This document shows positions 17,313 to 25,894 of a DNA stretch of 64,000 nt, piece after piece. The notes under the pieces were generated by a model. That model was not told where the DNA came from. It saw only the letters and a program-made list of their open reading frames with translations, and made no database searches. The DNA comes from Ruania alba. GTDB taxonomy: Bacteria; Actinomycetota; Actinomycetes; Actinomycetales; Beutenbergiaceae. Within the stretch, counting starts at the first letter, position 1. The number at the start of each line of letters is the position of its first letter. The stretch lies in contig NZ_FNTX01000002.1 in assembly GCF_900105765.1 (NCBI RefSeq), positions 2,356,001 to 2,420,000 on the forward strand. The letters are read 5' to 3'. The translations under genes and the position numbers were made by a program.

Positions 17313-18227
17313 TCAGTCGAGGGTTATTCCCCAGGTGACAGTGTGGCTGGCGCCGGGGGAGAGCCGGACCAGGTCGTCTCCGGTGCGGAACGCATCGGCG
17401 ACACAGCTCATCGGTTCAGCGGCGAGTCCGGTGCGCTGCGCGGCCACTGCGGCCACCTCGTCTCCAGTGCACATCTGCCAGCAACTCATCGTTCGGTCCA
17501 TCCACACGGCCGCGGTCCGCCCGTCGGAGCCGCGCAGGCGCAGCCACGAGAGACCGTCGTCGTCGTAGGTGGCGCCGACGAAGGCATCGTCCAGTGCCGT
17601 GCGTCCCAGCGAGCGAGGCGCACGGAAGTCGAGCTCTTCCGGCAGGTCGGCTACGCCCGTCGGCAGCAGGCGATCATCGGTGGGGATCCACCGAGTGGCG
17701 TCGAGCTGCAGCACGGCGTCGTCGAGCGACCCGGGGCCGGGTGAGAGCCAGGGATGGAAACCCACCCCGTAGGGTGCGTCCGCTGCGCCGATGTTGGTCG
17801 CCGTCGTGGTGATCTGCAGACCAGTGGCACTGAGCACGTAGCGCACAGTGATACTGAGCGGGAATGGGTACCCCGGTGTCGGGGGCAGGTCGATGCCGAG
17901 TTCGACCGCGTCGTCGGTGTGCTCGTTCGCTACCCAGCGCTGCCACGAGGCCAGCCCGTGCAGAGCGGTGCCGCGGGCCGGCTCCGTCACCGGTACTTGA
18001 TAGTCCACACCGTCCCACGTGTACCGACCGTCTCGGATCCGGTTCGGCCAGGGCACGAGCACCGCGCCGTTCGAGGCAGGGGGCAGTTCGTCCGCGGGGA
18101 AACCGACCACCACATCGCGGTCGGCGACGCGATACTCGCGCAGGTGGGCGCCGACCTCGGTGACGGTGGCGACGGCACCTGAATGGGTGATCTGGAACTG
18201 CTGTCCGGTCGGTGGTGTGAGTGGCAC
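17313..18227 (-). CDS. Aldose 1-epimerase family protein (galactose mutarotase-like)
   Basis: Interconverts alpha and beta anomers of hexoses. The 304-residue protein has the family landmarks LVPWPNRIRDGRYTWDG near residues 57-73, the catalytic-type His in GTALHG, GVGFHPWL with the second His, and a Glu near the C-terminus (GLAAEPMSC). No signal peptide is seen, so it should act in the cytoplasm. It converges with the M23 gene and diverges from the PT-rich membrane protein gene. The sugar specificity is not determined. Confidence 0.9.
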   Translation of the reverse strand: MPLTPPTGQQFQITHSGAVATVTEVGAHLREYRVADRDVVVGFPADELPPASNGAVLVPWPNRIRDGRYTWDGVDYQVPVTEPARGTALHGLASWQRWVANEHTDDAVELGIDLPPTPGYPFPLSITVRYVLSATGLQITTTATNIGAADAPYGVGFHPWLSPGPGSLDDAVLQLDATRWIPTDDRLLPTGVADLPEELDFRAPRSLGRTALDDAFVGATYDDDGLSWLRLRGSDGRTAAVWMDRTMSCWQMCTGDEVAAVAAQRTGLAAEPMSCVADAFRTGDDLVRLSPGASHTVTWGITLD

Positions 18228-18338
18228 CTCTTCACCCTAGCGGCTCCGTTGAGACCTCTCAGTGGTCGACTCTCGCCGAATCGGACGAGAGGCGGCATAC
18301 TGTACGGACGACTAATCTGGCCGACCATCGGGGGAACG

Positions 18339-19520
18339 ATGAGCACGACCGCGCCGCGCGAGCCTGCCTACGGCACGGAGGTGGGTGGCGACGCTCGCGC
18401 GCAGGTCACTCTTGAGGTGCTGGGACGTCAGTCGCACACCATCGTCACCAGGATGTGCGTCGAGGGCCGCTCCGTCGACGACGTCGCCGCTGAGCTGGAT
18501 CTGGACAGCACACGAGTCGCCGCCCGTGCCGTGCATGCCGATCGGCAGTTCCGCCGCGCGTATTTGGCACCACTCGTCGCCTCAGCCGGGGACGTCGTTT
18601 GCGATCGGTTCCGCAAACGAATCCTCGGTGCGGCCATGGACCGGCAGGAGATCCACGACGGCGGTCACGCCCGCCGATGCGACTCCTGCCGCGGACAGGT
18701 GGCTGCATTGAGCGCCGGAACGGCGGCGGCCGATCGGTTCCTGGCTCCGCTCACGGCCACTCTCTTCCTCGCCCCGGAGCCTGGCGCCGCGGCGACCGCG
18801 TCTGCGACGGAGCCTCCGCCACGACGTCGCGTTGTTCCGTGGCGCATCCCGGTCGGTGTTGCCTTCGTCCTGGCAGGTCTGGCCTTCCTCATCATTCCGT
18901 CCCTGACGGCACCGCTGGACCTGGCCGACCGCGACGCCTCCGGACTTGCGGCCGAAGGGATAGCGAACGACCTGTCCGGAGACGCGACCGTGCGTTGGTC
19001 CGGTGAGGCGAGCATCACGCCCACGTCGGACGAGACGGAGGATGCCGGATCCACCGAGGATCCCGCCGACGTCGACGATGCCGAGTCGGCAGACGAGAGC
19101 GAGCCGAGCGCGACGGAGAGTGGTACTGGATCCCAACCCAGCGACACTGGCCCGACCACGACGGCACCGACCACATCCGCGCCTGCTGCGCCGTCGCCGA
19201 CGGAGTCGGCGCCAGCGCCGTCGGGGTCCGAGTCGGGTCCGACGACGGCACCGAGTCCTACGCCGACGCAGCCGTCGAGCCCCACGCCGACGCAGCCGCC
19301 GACTCAGGAGCCCGCGCCGAGCCCCACGCCGACGCAGCCCCCTGCTCCGAGTCCTACGCCTGCCCCGGAGCCGAGCCCGGAACCTTCTCCGGAGCCGAGC
19401 CCCGAGCCTGCGCCAGAAGAGCCTGCAGACGAGGAGGATGAGGACGACTCGGGGCTGATCGGAGACGTGGTCGGGGTGGTGGACGATCTCGTGGGTGGCC
19501 TCCTCGGCGGAGGTGACTGA
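18339..19520 (+). CDS. HTH / zinc-finger / single-TM / Pro-Thr-rich surface protein
   Basis: Not a family I can name. The 393 residues fall into distinct parts. A sigma-region-4-like helix-turn-helix lies at about residues 42-75 (GRSVDDVAAELDLDSTRVAARAV). A zinc-type H-x3-C-x2-C motif follows (His110, Cys114, Cys117), as in ZAS anti-sigma factors. One membrane span lies at about 168-190. About 170 residues of Glu/Asp- then Pro/Ser/Thr-rich repeats (many SPTPTQP and SPEPSPEP units) should cross the cell wall. The tail is Gly/Val-rich (GLIGDVVGVVDDLVGG). The layout suggests an envelope sensor coupled to transcription, but this is inference. ATG 18339 follows GGGGAA. Confidence 0.65.
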   Translation: MSTTAPREPAYGTEVGGDARAQVTLEVLGRQSHTIVTRMCVEGRSVDDVAAELDLDSTRVAARAVHADRQFRRAYLAPLVASAGDVVCDRFRKRILGAAMDRQEIHDGGHARRCDSCRGQVAALSAGTAAADRFLAPLTATLFLAPEPGAAATASATEPPPRRRVVPWRIPVGVAFVLAGLAFLIIPSLTAPLDLADRDASGLAAEGIANDLSGDATVRWSGEASITPTSDETEDAGSTEDPADVDDAESADESEPSATESGTGSQPSDTGPTTTAPTTSAPAAPSPTESAPAPSGSESGPTTAPSPTPTQPSSPTPTQPPTQEPAPSPTPTQPPAPSPTPAPEPSPEPSPEPSPEPAPEEPADEEDEDDSGLIGDVVGVVDDLVGGLLGGGD

Positions 19521-19627
19521 GTGCTGCCCTTTCGCGGGTGCTCATGCGGAGACTGGACCGTCCTGCGGAGGTCGCCGGATGGACGCGGCGCTGCAGTTGG
19601 TTGGCAGGTCGATTGTCGATATCTGGG

Positions 19628-21091
19628 TCAGACCTGACGGAACTCGATCCCAAGAAGTGAGGCGGCGGCACGGTAGTCGTTGGCGCGATGCCCGACCGAC
19701 AGGGACCAGTGGTGACCGACGCCGGTGGCGGACCATTCGTCGACCCACTCACCGGGGTCGCGCCCGAAGTCGACCCGACTCGTCGTGTTGCCGATTTCCA
19801 GCAACGGGCCGGCGACGACGGTTCCCTCCGAGGCGATGAACACCAGACTCCCGTCCCGGTCCTGGCCGAGCCCCAGGAGTGTCACGGGTCCGTGCTGCAC
19901 GTCGAACTCGACGCTGGCTCCCCACCCGCGCTTGCCATGATAGACGCCGAGCCCCCGAAGTAGCGGGTCGCGGCTCGACACAGCGAGGTGAGCCGGTCCG
20001 TCGTGCCCCATCTCGACCACGCCGTCCTCGAAGTTCAGGGCTTGGATCTCGCAGAAGGAACCGCCGGCCCCGACAACCTCGGTCGCCAGCTGCGCAACGG
20101 TGGTCCGCAGCTCGTACTCTCCCGTCGTTGGGATTCCCCGTGCGGTGAGCAAGGAGGCGCCGAGAATCATCCCGGCGCCGAGCCGTTCGTGCTGCTCGCC
20201 GTTCAGCCCACGGTGGTAGTAGGCGAGCGTGTCGAGCTCGAAATCCTCGACCAGGCGGTCCAGACCGATCGAGACACGTGCACCCCACTCGAAGTCGTCA
20301 TCGTTCACGCTGTCGTCGCGGGTGAAGATCTCACGAGCGAGAGCCATCCGTTTCTGGGTCTCGGTCTCCGTCGCAGCTTCCACCCGGACCCGGAGGTCGT
20401 CGAACTCGAGGACCTCGATGTGCGACCCGAAGGTGGTGGGCAGCAGGGTGAGGTCGGTCGACACGTCGAGCATCCCAGGGTAAAGGTGGCCCATCAGGCC
20501 GTGCCGAGCGTGCCTGATCGCGGCACGTACATGAGCGGCGTTGATCCACTGCTCGATGCGACTCCAGGCGGACTCCTGCCGGAGCCAGCCGGAGACGGAG
20601 CGGAACTCGATCCCGGCGCGGCGGAACACGTTGCCAACCTCCGGCACCGGGCACTGGCCGCAGTAGGCCAGCCACGCCCCCGTGTCGAAGTTGGCGTGGT
20701 CCATCTTCTCGCTGGGTTGAAGGTCGATCACGAGCACCGGGGCGTTCGCGCGTTGCGCGATCGGAAGCACCATCGACGAGGTGAGGTACGTCGTCAGGAA
20801 CAGGACGATGAGGTCGCAGTCAGTGCGCCGGAGCGTATCGGCTGCGACCGCCCCCTCTGCGGCATCCGAGATGAAACCGACGTCGGTCACCTCGGCATCC
20901 ATCTGCTGGAACCGCTGAGAGACGTACTGCGCGGACTCCTCGAGCTGAGGGAGGAGACCGGGAAACTGGGGCCAGTAGGTGCCGAGCCCACCGGCGACCA
21001 GGCCGACGCGTGGTCTCCGCCTTGTCTTCGGAGCCAGAAGCGGTGTCTGGCCAAGAGCGGGCGAATCGAGGCTGGCGCCGGGATGTTGCAT
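19628..21091 (-). CDS. L-arabinose/L-fucose isomerase family protein
   Basis: A 487-residue protein resembling the AraA/FucI isomerases that convert aldoses to ketoses with a divalent metal. Recognisable blocks are PRVGLVAGGLGTYWPQFPG at the N-terminus, LFLTTYLTSSMVLPIAQ, a central HARHGLMGHLYPGMLD, and C-terminal segments MGHDGPAHLA and GVGHHWSLSVGH that supply likely metal-binding histidines. The actual sugar is unknown; L-rhamnose, L-fucose and L-arabinose are all conceivable given the adjacent GH106-like gene. The start is the ATG at 21091, with GGGAG seven bases upstream. A LacI operator sits over its promoter. Confidence 0.8.
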   Translation of the reverse strand: MQHPGASLDSPALGQTPLLAPKTRRRPRVGLVAGGLGTYWPQFPGLLPQLEESAQYVSQRFQQMDAEVTDVGFISDAAEGAVAADTLRRTDCDLIVLFLTTYLTSSMVLPIAQRANAPVLVIDLQPSEKMDHANFDTGAWLAYCGQCPVPEVGNVFRRAGIEFRSVSGWLRQESAWSRIEQWINAAHVRAAIRHARHGLMGHLYPGMLDVSTDLTLLPTTFGSHIEVLEFDDLRVRVEAATETETQKRMALAREIFTRDDSVNDDDFEWGARVSIGLDRLVEDFELDTLAYYHRGLNGEQHERLGAGMILGASLLTARGIPTTGEYELRTTVAQLATEVVGAGGSFCEIQALNFEDGVVEMGHDGPAHLAVSSRDPLLRGLGVYHGKRGWGASVEFDVQHGPVTLLGLGQDRDGSLVFIASEGTVVAGPLLEIGNTTSRVDFGRDPGEWVDEWSATGVGHHWSLSVGHRANDYRAAASLLGIEFRQV

Positions 21092-21145
21092 CTGGGGCTC
21101 CCTGATCATCGTCGATAGCGGTCCACGGAGGGAACGCAGCGGGGA

Positions 21146-21190
21146 TTTAATGGATTAAAATCAGCGTAGTGGCTGTCTCTGATTTGTCAA
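21146..21190 (-). promoter_or_regulatory. Isomerase promoter with LacI-type operator at +1
   Basis: On the minus strand, TTGACA (21190-21185), 16 bases, and TACGCT (21168-21163) form a standard promoter. Three bases downstream lies the palindrome TTTAATCCATTAAA (21159-21146). The same palindrome with the same three-base gap occurs at the binding-protein promoter, so both should bind the LacI regulator encoded between them. Binding here would block initiation. Confidence 0.75.
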
Positions 21191-21208
21191 TGGACCCATC
21201 AGGGGAGG

Positions 21209-22228
21209 TCAGGGAGCCGAAGACCGCACGACGAGCGAAGGGTCGTGCAGGACCGCCTCGTGGTGGTGCCGCTTGCCGGCGGACTCGATCTCGCCGAGGA
21301 GCAGGTCGACGGCAGATCTGCCCAACAGATCCTTCGGCTGACGGATCGTGGTGAGCGGGAGCAGGGACTCGGTCGCGAGCGCGAGGTCGCCGTAGCCAAC
21401 CACGGACACCTCGTCGGGTACCCGTACTCCTGCCCGGGCAAACCCGCGGATTGCACCGACCGCCAGCTGGTCGTTCGTGGTGAAGACACCGCCGGGGGTC
21501 TGCGACGCCAGCTCGAGGGCGGCGGTCTCGCCGGCCTCGATCGTCATTTCCGCCACTGTCCTGGTGATGAGCTGGTCCGGATCGAGGCCCGCTGCGCCGA
21601 GCGCGGCGCGTGCGCCGGTCTCGCGCTCCAGGCACTGGGGAATGTCGAGCGGTCCATTGATGATCGCGACGGCGCCGGTCGTCGTCTCCAGCAGGTGACG
21701 GACTGCGAGGAAGCCGCCACGCTCGTCGTCGATCGCGACCGAGCACCCGTCGTCCACGGGCCATCGACGGTCCACCAGCACGGGATGGGCGTCGACGAGG
21801 CGAAGGCGAGCCAAGCGGGAGGTGTCCGCTCCGAGCGGGACGACGATTGCGCCGGCGGCCCGTTGCTCGGCGAGCATCGTGAAGTGGGCCATCTCGACCT
21901 CGGCGTCGTCGCCGCTGACGCACAGCGCCATCACATACCCGCGTTCCCGTGTCGCGGTTGCGACCACCTTGGCAATCGCGGCATAGAACGGGTTGACGAT
22001 GTCGGGCACCACCAGACCGATCAGGCGTCCGGACCCGTTGCGTAGGGCAGAGGCGGACCGGTTCGGCACGAACTGCAGCTCCTCGATCGCGGCACGAACG
22101 CGTGCTTGGGTGGCCGGCGCCACCATGTGCGGTCGATTCAGGGTATTCGAGACCGTAGCGGTGGACACTCCGGCCCGCTTCGCGACGGCAGCGACGCCCA
22201 ACTCGTGCGCTCGCTTCTTAGTGGCCAC
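21209..22228 (-). CDS. LacI-family transcriptional repressor
   Basis: Sugar-responsive repressor of 339 residues. The N-terminal HTH (VAAVAKRAGVSTATVSNTLN) with the hinge RAAIEELQFVPNRSASALRNG is typical. The periplasmic-binding-protein-like effector domain follows, with LVVPDIVNPFYAAIAKV. Translation starts at GTG 22228 behind AGGAAG. It is divergent from the ABC operon and upstream of the isomerase. Two matching palindromic operators (21146-21159, 22573-22586) flank it, so it most likely represses both units until a pathway sugar is present. Confidence 0.92.
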   Translation of the reverse strand: MATKKRAHELGVAAVAKRAGVSTATVSNTLNRPHMVAPATQARVRAAIEELQFVPNRSASALRNGSGRLIGLVVPDIVNPFYAAIAKVVATATRERGYVMALCVSGDDAEVEMAHFTMLAEQRAAGAIVVPLGADTSRLARLRLVDAHPVLVDRRWPVDDGCSVAIDDERGGFLAVRHLLETTTGAVAIINGPLDIPQCLERETGARAALGAAGLDPDQLITRTVAEMTIEAGETAALELASQTPGGVFTTNDQLAVGAIRGFARAGVRVPDEVSVVGYGDLALATESLLPLTTIRQPKDLLGRSAVDLLLGEIESAGKRHHHEAVLHDPSLVVRSSAP

Positions 22229-22539
22229 GGAGCTTCCTGTCGACGGATCTGCGCATCAGCATGAGCGTAGCCTGTCGGGAGTTCTCCTGTTCCTACCGGA
22301 TTTCCACGGACTGCGGACGGCCCTCCGTGTCTCGGCCCGGTCCTCGTGCGTGTGCTGCCCGTGCCGATGTCGACAGACGGTGCGATATCGCGAGGAGGCT
22401 TCGCTGGAACCCTGCGGCCGTCACGACCACTTGGCTCGCTGCTGCGTACCCGCTCGATGAGCGATCGCAATATGCCTGCTGGTGGTGCACGGGCTCACCC
22501 ACGGCGAAGCACGGCGGGAGCACGCGAGCACAGCAGGTC
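22229..22539. other. Non-coding upstream region between lacI and the ABC operon
   Basis: About 310 bases before the promoter at 22540. No gene was recognised on either strand. It must contain the lacI promoter on the minus strand, but no clear -35/-10 pair was found there. Confidence 0.4.
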
Positions 22540-22586
22540 TTGACGAGCGACCCGATCGGCCCCTACGGTCTATTTAATCGAATAAA
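22540..22586 (+). promoter_or_regulatory. Promoter and LacI operator of the sugar ABC operon
   Basis: TTGACG (22540-22545), 18 bases, TACGGT (22564-22569), then three bases and the palindrome TTTAATCGAATAAA (22573-22586). The operator covers the expected transcription start. It shares TTTAAT and the terminal TAAA with the isomerase operator and lies at the same distance from the -10. AAAGGAGG precedes the GTG start of the binding protein. Confidence 0.78.
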
Positions 22587-22628
22587 TCCGAACGAGCGGC
22601 ACTGCCGCCCAGTCCAAAGGAGGACACG

Positions 22629-23945
22629 GTGACACAACGATCATGCCGCTATGCGGCTACAGGCGGGTCTGGGTACCGCAACCGACGCGGCATCGTTGGG
22701 GCGGCCTCCGCTGCCGCGCTGGCATTGGCGCTCGCTGCGTGCGGGGGAGTGGGTGAACAAGGCGGTGATGACACTGCAGCGGTGACGTTGGAACTGGTCG
22801 GGAACCAGGATCAGACGGAGCCGACCGAGGCGCTCGTCCGGGCGTACGAGAGCGAGAATCCGAACGTCAGGATCGAGACCTCCTACCTGCCTGTCGATCA
22901 GGCGCAAACAGCATTGAGAACGCGGCTCGGCGCCGGGAACGCCCCGGATCTTTTCGTTGCGTGGCCAGGCAATGGCAGCGCGATGTCCACCGTGCAACTC
23001 GCACAGGCCGGCCTCCTGGAGCCCATCAGCGGGCAGGAGTGGTTGGACGGAGTGCCTAGCTCATTGAGGTCTTTGCTCGGGCACGAGGGTGAGGACTATC
23101 TATGGTCCGCCGGTGTGACCGTCATAGGGACGATCTACAACGAGTCTGTGTTCGACGAGCACGACATACAGATACCCCAGACGTGGGATGACCTGCTGGC
23201 GACATGCGCACAGTTGCAGGACATCGGCATCGCACCCTTCGCCTTGGCTAACCAGACTCCGTGGGTTACGCAACTGGTCAGTTACGCAATCGCACCATCG
23301 GTTGCGTTCGGGTCGAATCCAGATCTTGCTCAGGAGATGATGACAGGGGAGGCAACGTTCTCGAATTCCGGTTGGAGGCAAACCCTGCAGCAGTACATGG
23401 AGATGGACGAGCGCGGGTGCTTCAATGACAATGCCAACGGAACGACGCTGGAGCAGGCAATCAGTATGCTTGCCGACGGCGACGCTGCGATGATGGTGCA
23501 GGTTTCGGGTATCTATCAGCAGGTAGAAGAAGTCTCTGAGGGGCGTGCCGAGTATGCAATGTTCCCTTTCCCTGCATCGGGCAATTTCGAAGATCTGCGC
23601 ATTCCAGCGGGGATCAGTTCGGGCTTGGTCGCGAGCCCCACGGGAGATCACGTCGAGGTCGCGAAGGATTTCCTCAGCTTTGCAGGGCAAGAAGAGCAGA
23701 TGGAGATGTTTGCGGCGGCCAACTCTGCACTTCCGTTTGTTGTTGAAGATGCGACGTCGCTGGACCCGATACTGCAGCCATTCGTTCCCTACATGGAAAA
23801 TGACATGGCCATACCGTTCATGGACCAGGAATGGCCCAACGCGGAGGTTCAGCCGACGCACTTTGCAGTGATCCAGGAACTGTTCTCGGATGCGATCACC
23901 GTCGACGAGGCGCTCGAGAAGCTGGATACGGCATACGCCGGCTGA
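22629..23945 (+). CDS. Sugar ABC transporter substrate-binding lipoprotein
   Basis: Extracytoplasmic solute-binding protein of the family 1 (MalE-like) type, 438 residues. A positively charged N-terminus is followed by the hydrophobic segment AAALALALAACGG, with a lipobox Cys38. After processing it should be anchored to the membrane by a diacylglyceryl group. The mature part has family features (PDLFVAWPGNG, TWDDLLATCAQLQ, and a DGDAAMMVQ block). It is the first gene of the operon that includes both permeases; no ATPase is encoded here, so a shared MsiK-type ATPase probably energises the system. The start is GTG 22629 behind AAAGGAGG. Confidence 0.93.
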   Translation: MTQRSCRYAATGGSGYRNRRGIVGAASAAALALALAACGGVGEQGGDDTAAVTLELVGNQDQTEPTEALVRAYESENPNVRIETSYLPVDQAQTALRTRLGAGNAPDLFVAWPGNGSAMSTVQLAQAGLLEPISGQEWLDGVPSSLRSLLGHEGEDYLWSAGVTVIGTIYNESVFDEHDIQIPQTWDDLLATCAQLQDIGIAPFALANQTPWVTQLVSYAIAPSVAFGSNPDLAQEMMTGEATFSNSGWRQTLQQYMEMDERGCFNDNANGTTLEQAISMLADGDAAMMVQVSGIYQQVEEVSEGRAEYAMFPFPASGNFEDLRIPAGISSGLVASPTGDHVEVAKDFLSFAGQEEQMEMFAAANSALPFVVEDATSLDPILQPFVPYMENDMAIPFMDQEWPNAEVQPTHFAVIQELFSDAITVDEALEKLDTAYAG

Positions 23946-23950
23946 TTCTC

Positions 23951-24904
23951 GTGGCTAATTCCATGAATTCGCGCGCCTCGCACAACAGGGCTGTAGACCC
24001 GTCAATGAGAACTACTAAACGACTATCTAGATCATCGACCAGGCCTCCGTTCTGGTTTGCCATCCCGGCCCTGACTGTCTATGCATTCGTGGTGATCTAC
24101 CCTTCACTGTCGGGAGCGGTCTATGCTTTCACTGATTGGAGTGGGCTGGGTGAGGATCTGCAATTCGTGGGGCTGGACAATTTCCGAAGCATCTTCAGCG
24201 ATGGGCAATCGTTGGATGCACTGTCCAATGCGATCCTGCTCACCGTGATGATCGTGGTCGTGCAGAACGGTGTCGGCCTGCTGCTGGCGCTGGGAGTGAA
24301 TGCGCGACTCAAGGCCAGAAATGTGTTGAGGACAATATTCTTCGCGCCGGCTGTGGTCAGTCCAGTTGTTGTCGCTTTTCTATGGAAGTACCTATTTGAC
24401 CCTAGGCAGGACCAGGGAATTAATGCGATTCTCGGAATGATTGGCCTCGATTTCTTGCAGCAAGATTGGCTCGGTGATCCTGACATTGCGCTGTGGGCAA
24501 TTGGAATGACGATCGTTTGGCAATTGGCGGGATACTCTATGGTTATATTCTTGGCTGGTCTGCAAGGTATACCTAAGGGTCTGTATGAGGCAGCGGCCCT
24601 TGACGGGGCAGGCCCTTTCTGGCGGTTCCGCTCGGTGACGATTCCGATGCTCGCGCCGGCCATCACCATCGTGGTGATGCTCTCGACCATCGGGGGCCTC
24701 AAGCTGTTCGATCAGGTATTCGCCATGACCAATGGTGGTCCCGGATATGCGACGGAGATGCCATCTACTCTGATATACAAAGAGGCATTTGTGTATGGAA
24801 ACTACGGATACTCGACGGCAGTAGCGCTAGTCCTGACGCTCCTGGTAGGAACGATCGCACTGGTGCAGTTGCGATGGTTGCGGAGCAAGGAGACTGAGGG
24901 ATGA
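23951..24904 (+). CDS. Sugar ABC transporter permease (MalF/UgpA type)
   Basis: Inner-membrane permease of about 317 residues with six main hydrophobic segments. The EAA cytoplasmic loop reads LYEAAALDGAGPFWRFRSVTIPML. The start is uncertain: GTG 23951 is five bases after the previous stop, while ATG 23963 and ATG 24005 (MRTTKRLSRSS) are also possible. The last fits family N-termini well. It overlaps the next gene by ATGA. Codon use is less GC-biased than its surroundings, with several ATA, AAT and TTG codons. Confidence 0.9.
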   Translation: MANSMNSRASHNRAVDPSMRTTKRLSRSSTRPPFWFAIPALTVYAFVVIYPSLSGAVYAFTDWSGLGEDLQFVGLDNFRSIFSDGQSLDALSNAILLTVMIVVVQNGVGLLLALGVNARLKARNVLRTIFFAPAVVSPVVVAFLWKYLFDPRQDQGINAILGMIGLDFLQQDWLGDPDIALWAIGMTIVWQLAGYSMVIFLAGLQGIPKGLYEAAALDGAGPFWRFRSVTIPMLAPAITIVVMLSTIGGLKLFDQVFAMTNGGPGYATEMPSTLIYKEAFVYGNYGYSTAVALVLTLLVGTIALVQLRWLRSKETEG

Positions 24905-25728
24905 TGTCGAAATACAGGTTCCGCACGCTTGCCTTGGAAGTCGTGATGATCGGCGTGGCTGTGGTTTTCCTGCTGCCGGTCTACATCCTAGTTTCTCTTT
25001 CCTTCAAGTCCGCGCAGGAGATTAACGCAGGAGGTCTTGGTCCGCCTGCCGACCTCTATTTGATGAACTATCCCGAAGCGTGGGAAGGGGCTTCGATGGG
25101 CGCAGCCTTCTCTAACTCGATGGCTATCACAGTGGCGAGCCTCGTTCTGCTCGTGGTGCTCGGTTCGTCGGCGGCGTACTACCTGGCTCGGGTGAAGAGT
25201 GGACTCAGTCACGGATCGTACCTGCTATTTCTCGCTGGAATAGTGCTGCCGTTCCAGCTTGCGCTGGTTCCCTTGTATCGAATGGTGCAGGATGCGGGGC
25301 TGCTCGGGACGTTCACCTCGATGATCGTTTTCTACGTCGGTTTACAAATGCCCTTAACGATCTTTTTGTACGCCGGGTTTACGCGTGCTCTGCCGGCTGA
25401 GTACGGGGAAGCGGCACTCGTGGATGGAGCGAGTCATCTGCAGAGCTTCGCGCGAATCACGTTCCCGCTGCTACGTCCGATAACGGGTACTGTGGTGATT
25501 TTGAATGGCGTGTTCATATGGAATGATTTTCTCACGCCGCTTCTGTATCTCAATGGATCTGGAAACGAGACTCTTCCAGTGGTGATCTACGCATTTGTGG
25601 GGCAGTACCAGGCTGAATGGGGTCTTGTCTTCGCTGCGGTCGTGTTGGCAGCTTTGCCGATGCTGGTGGTTTTCCTGGCGCTGCAGCGGTACATGATTCG
25701 AGGTTTCGCGAGCGGGCTCAAGGGGTGA
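24901..25728 (+). CDS. Sugar ABC transporter permease (MalG/UgpE type)
   Basis: Second permease subunit, 275 residues, six membrane segments. The EAA loop is YGEAALVDGASHLQSFARITFPLL, and the C-terminal MIRGFASGLKG is a hallmark of MalG-like proteins. Translation begins at an ATG overlapping the stop of the first permease (ATGA), so it is coupled. It partners with the upstream permease and lipoprotein to import an oligosaccharide whose hydrolysis is presumably carried out by the GH106-like enzyme downstream. Confidence 0.93.
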   Translation: MMSKYRFRTLALEVVMIGVAVVFLLPVYILVSLSFKSAQEINAGGLGPPADLYLMNYPEAWEGASMGAAFSNSMAITVASLVLLVVLGSSAAYYLARVKSGLSHGSYLLFLAGIVLPFQLALVPLYRMVQDAGLLGTFTSMIVFYVGLQMPLTIFLYAGFTRALPAEYGEAALVDGASHLQSFARITFPLLRPITGTVVILNGVFIWNDFLTPLLYLNGSGNETLPVVIYAFVGQYQAEWGLVFAAVVLAALPMLVVFLALQRYMIRGFASGLKG

Positions 25729-25859
25729 CCCGGGCTCTGAGCTGCGTTGCTGTGCTGGGGGCCTGAGGTGGTCTAGTGCGGGTACAGGTTCGGGGGCGAG
25801 GGTGCATTGTTGTCGCGCCCTACCTGAACGTCCGCGTGATGAACGATTGACATTCGAGA

Positions 25860-25880
25860 GAGGCGCGCGGTTCGCGCCTC
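25860..25880 (+). promoter_or_regulatory. Hairpin immediately upstream of the GH106-like gene
   Basis: GAGGCGCG, a five-base loop and CGCGCCTC form a perfect 8-bp stem. It is flanked by two direct copies of CGAGAGAGG (25855-25863 and 25880-25888), the second of which contains the Shine-Dalgarno sequence of the gene. It could shield the ribosome-binding site, attenuate read-through from the permeases or stabilise a processed mRNA end. Role inferred only. Confidence 0.45.
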
Positions 25881-25894
25881 GAGAGAGGAAGAAG

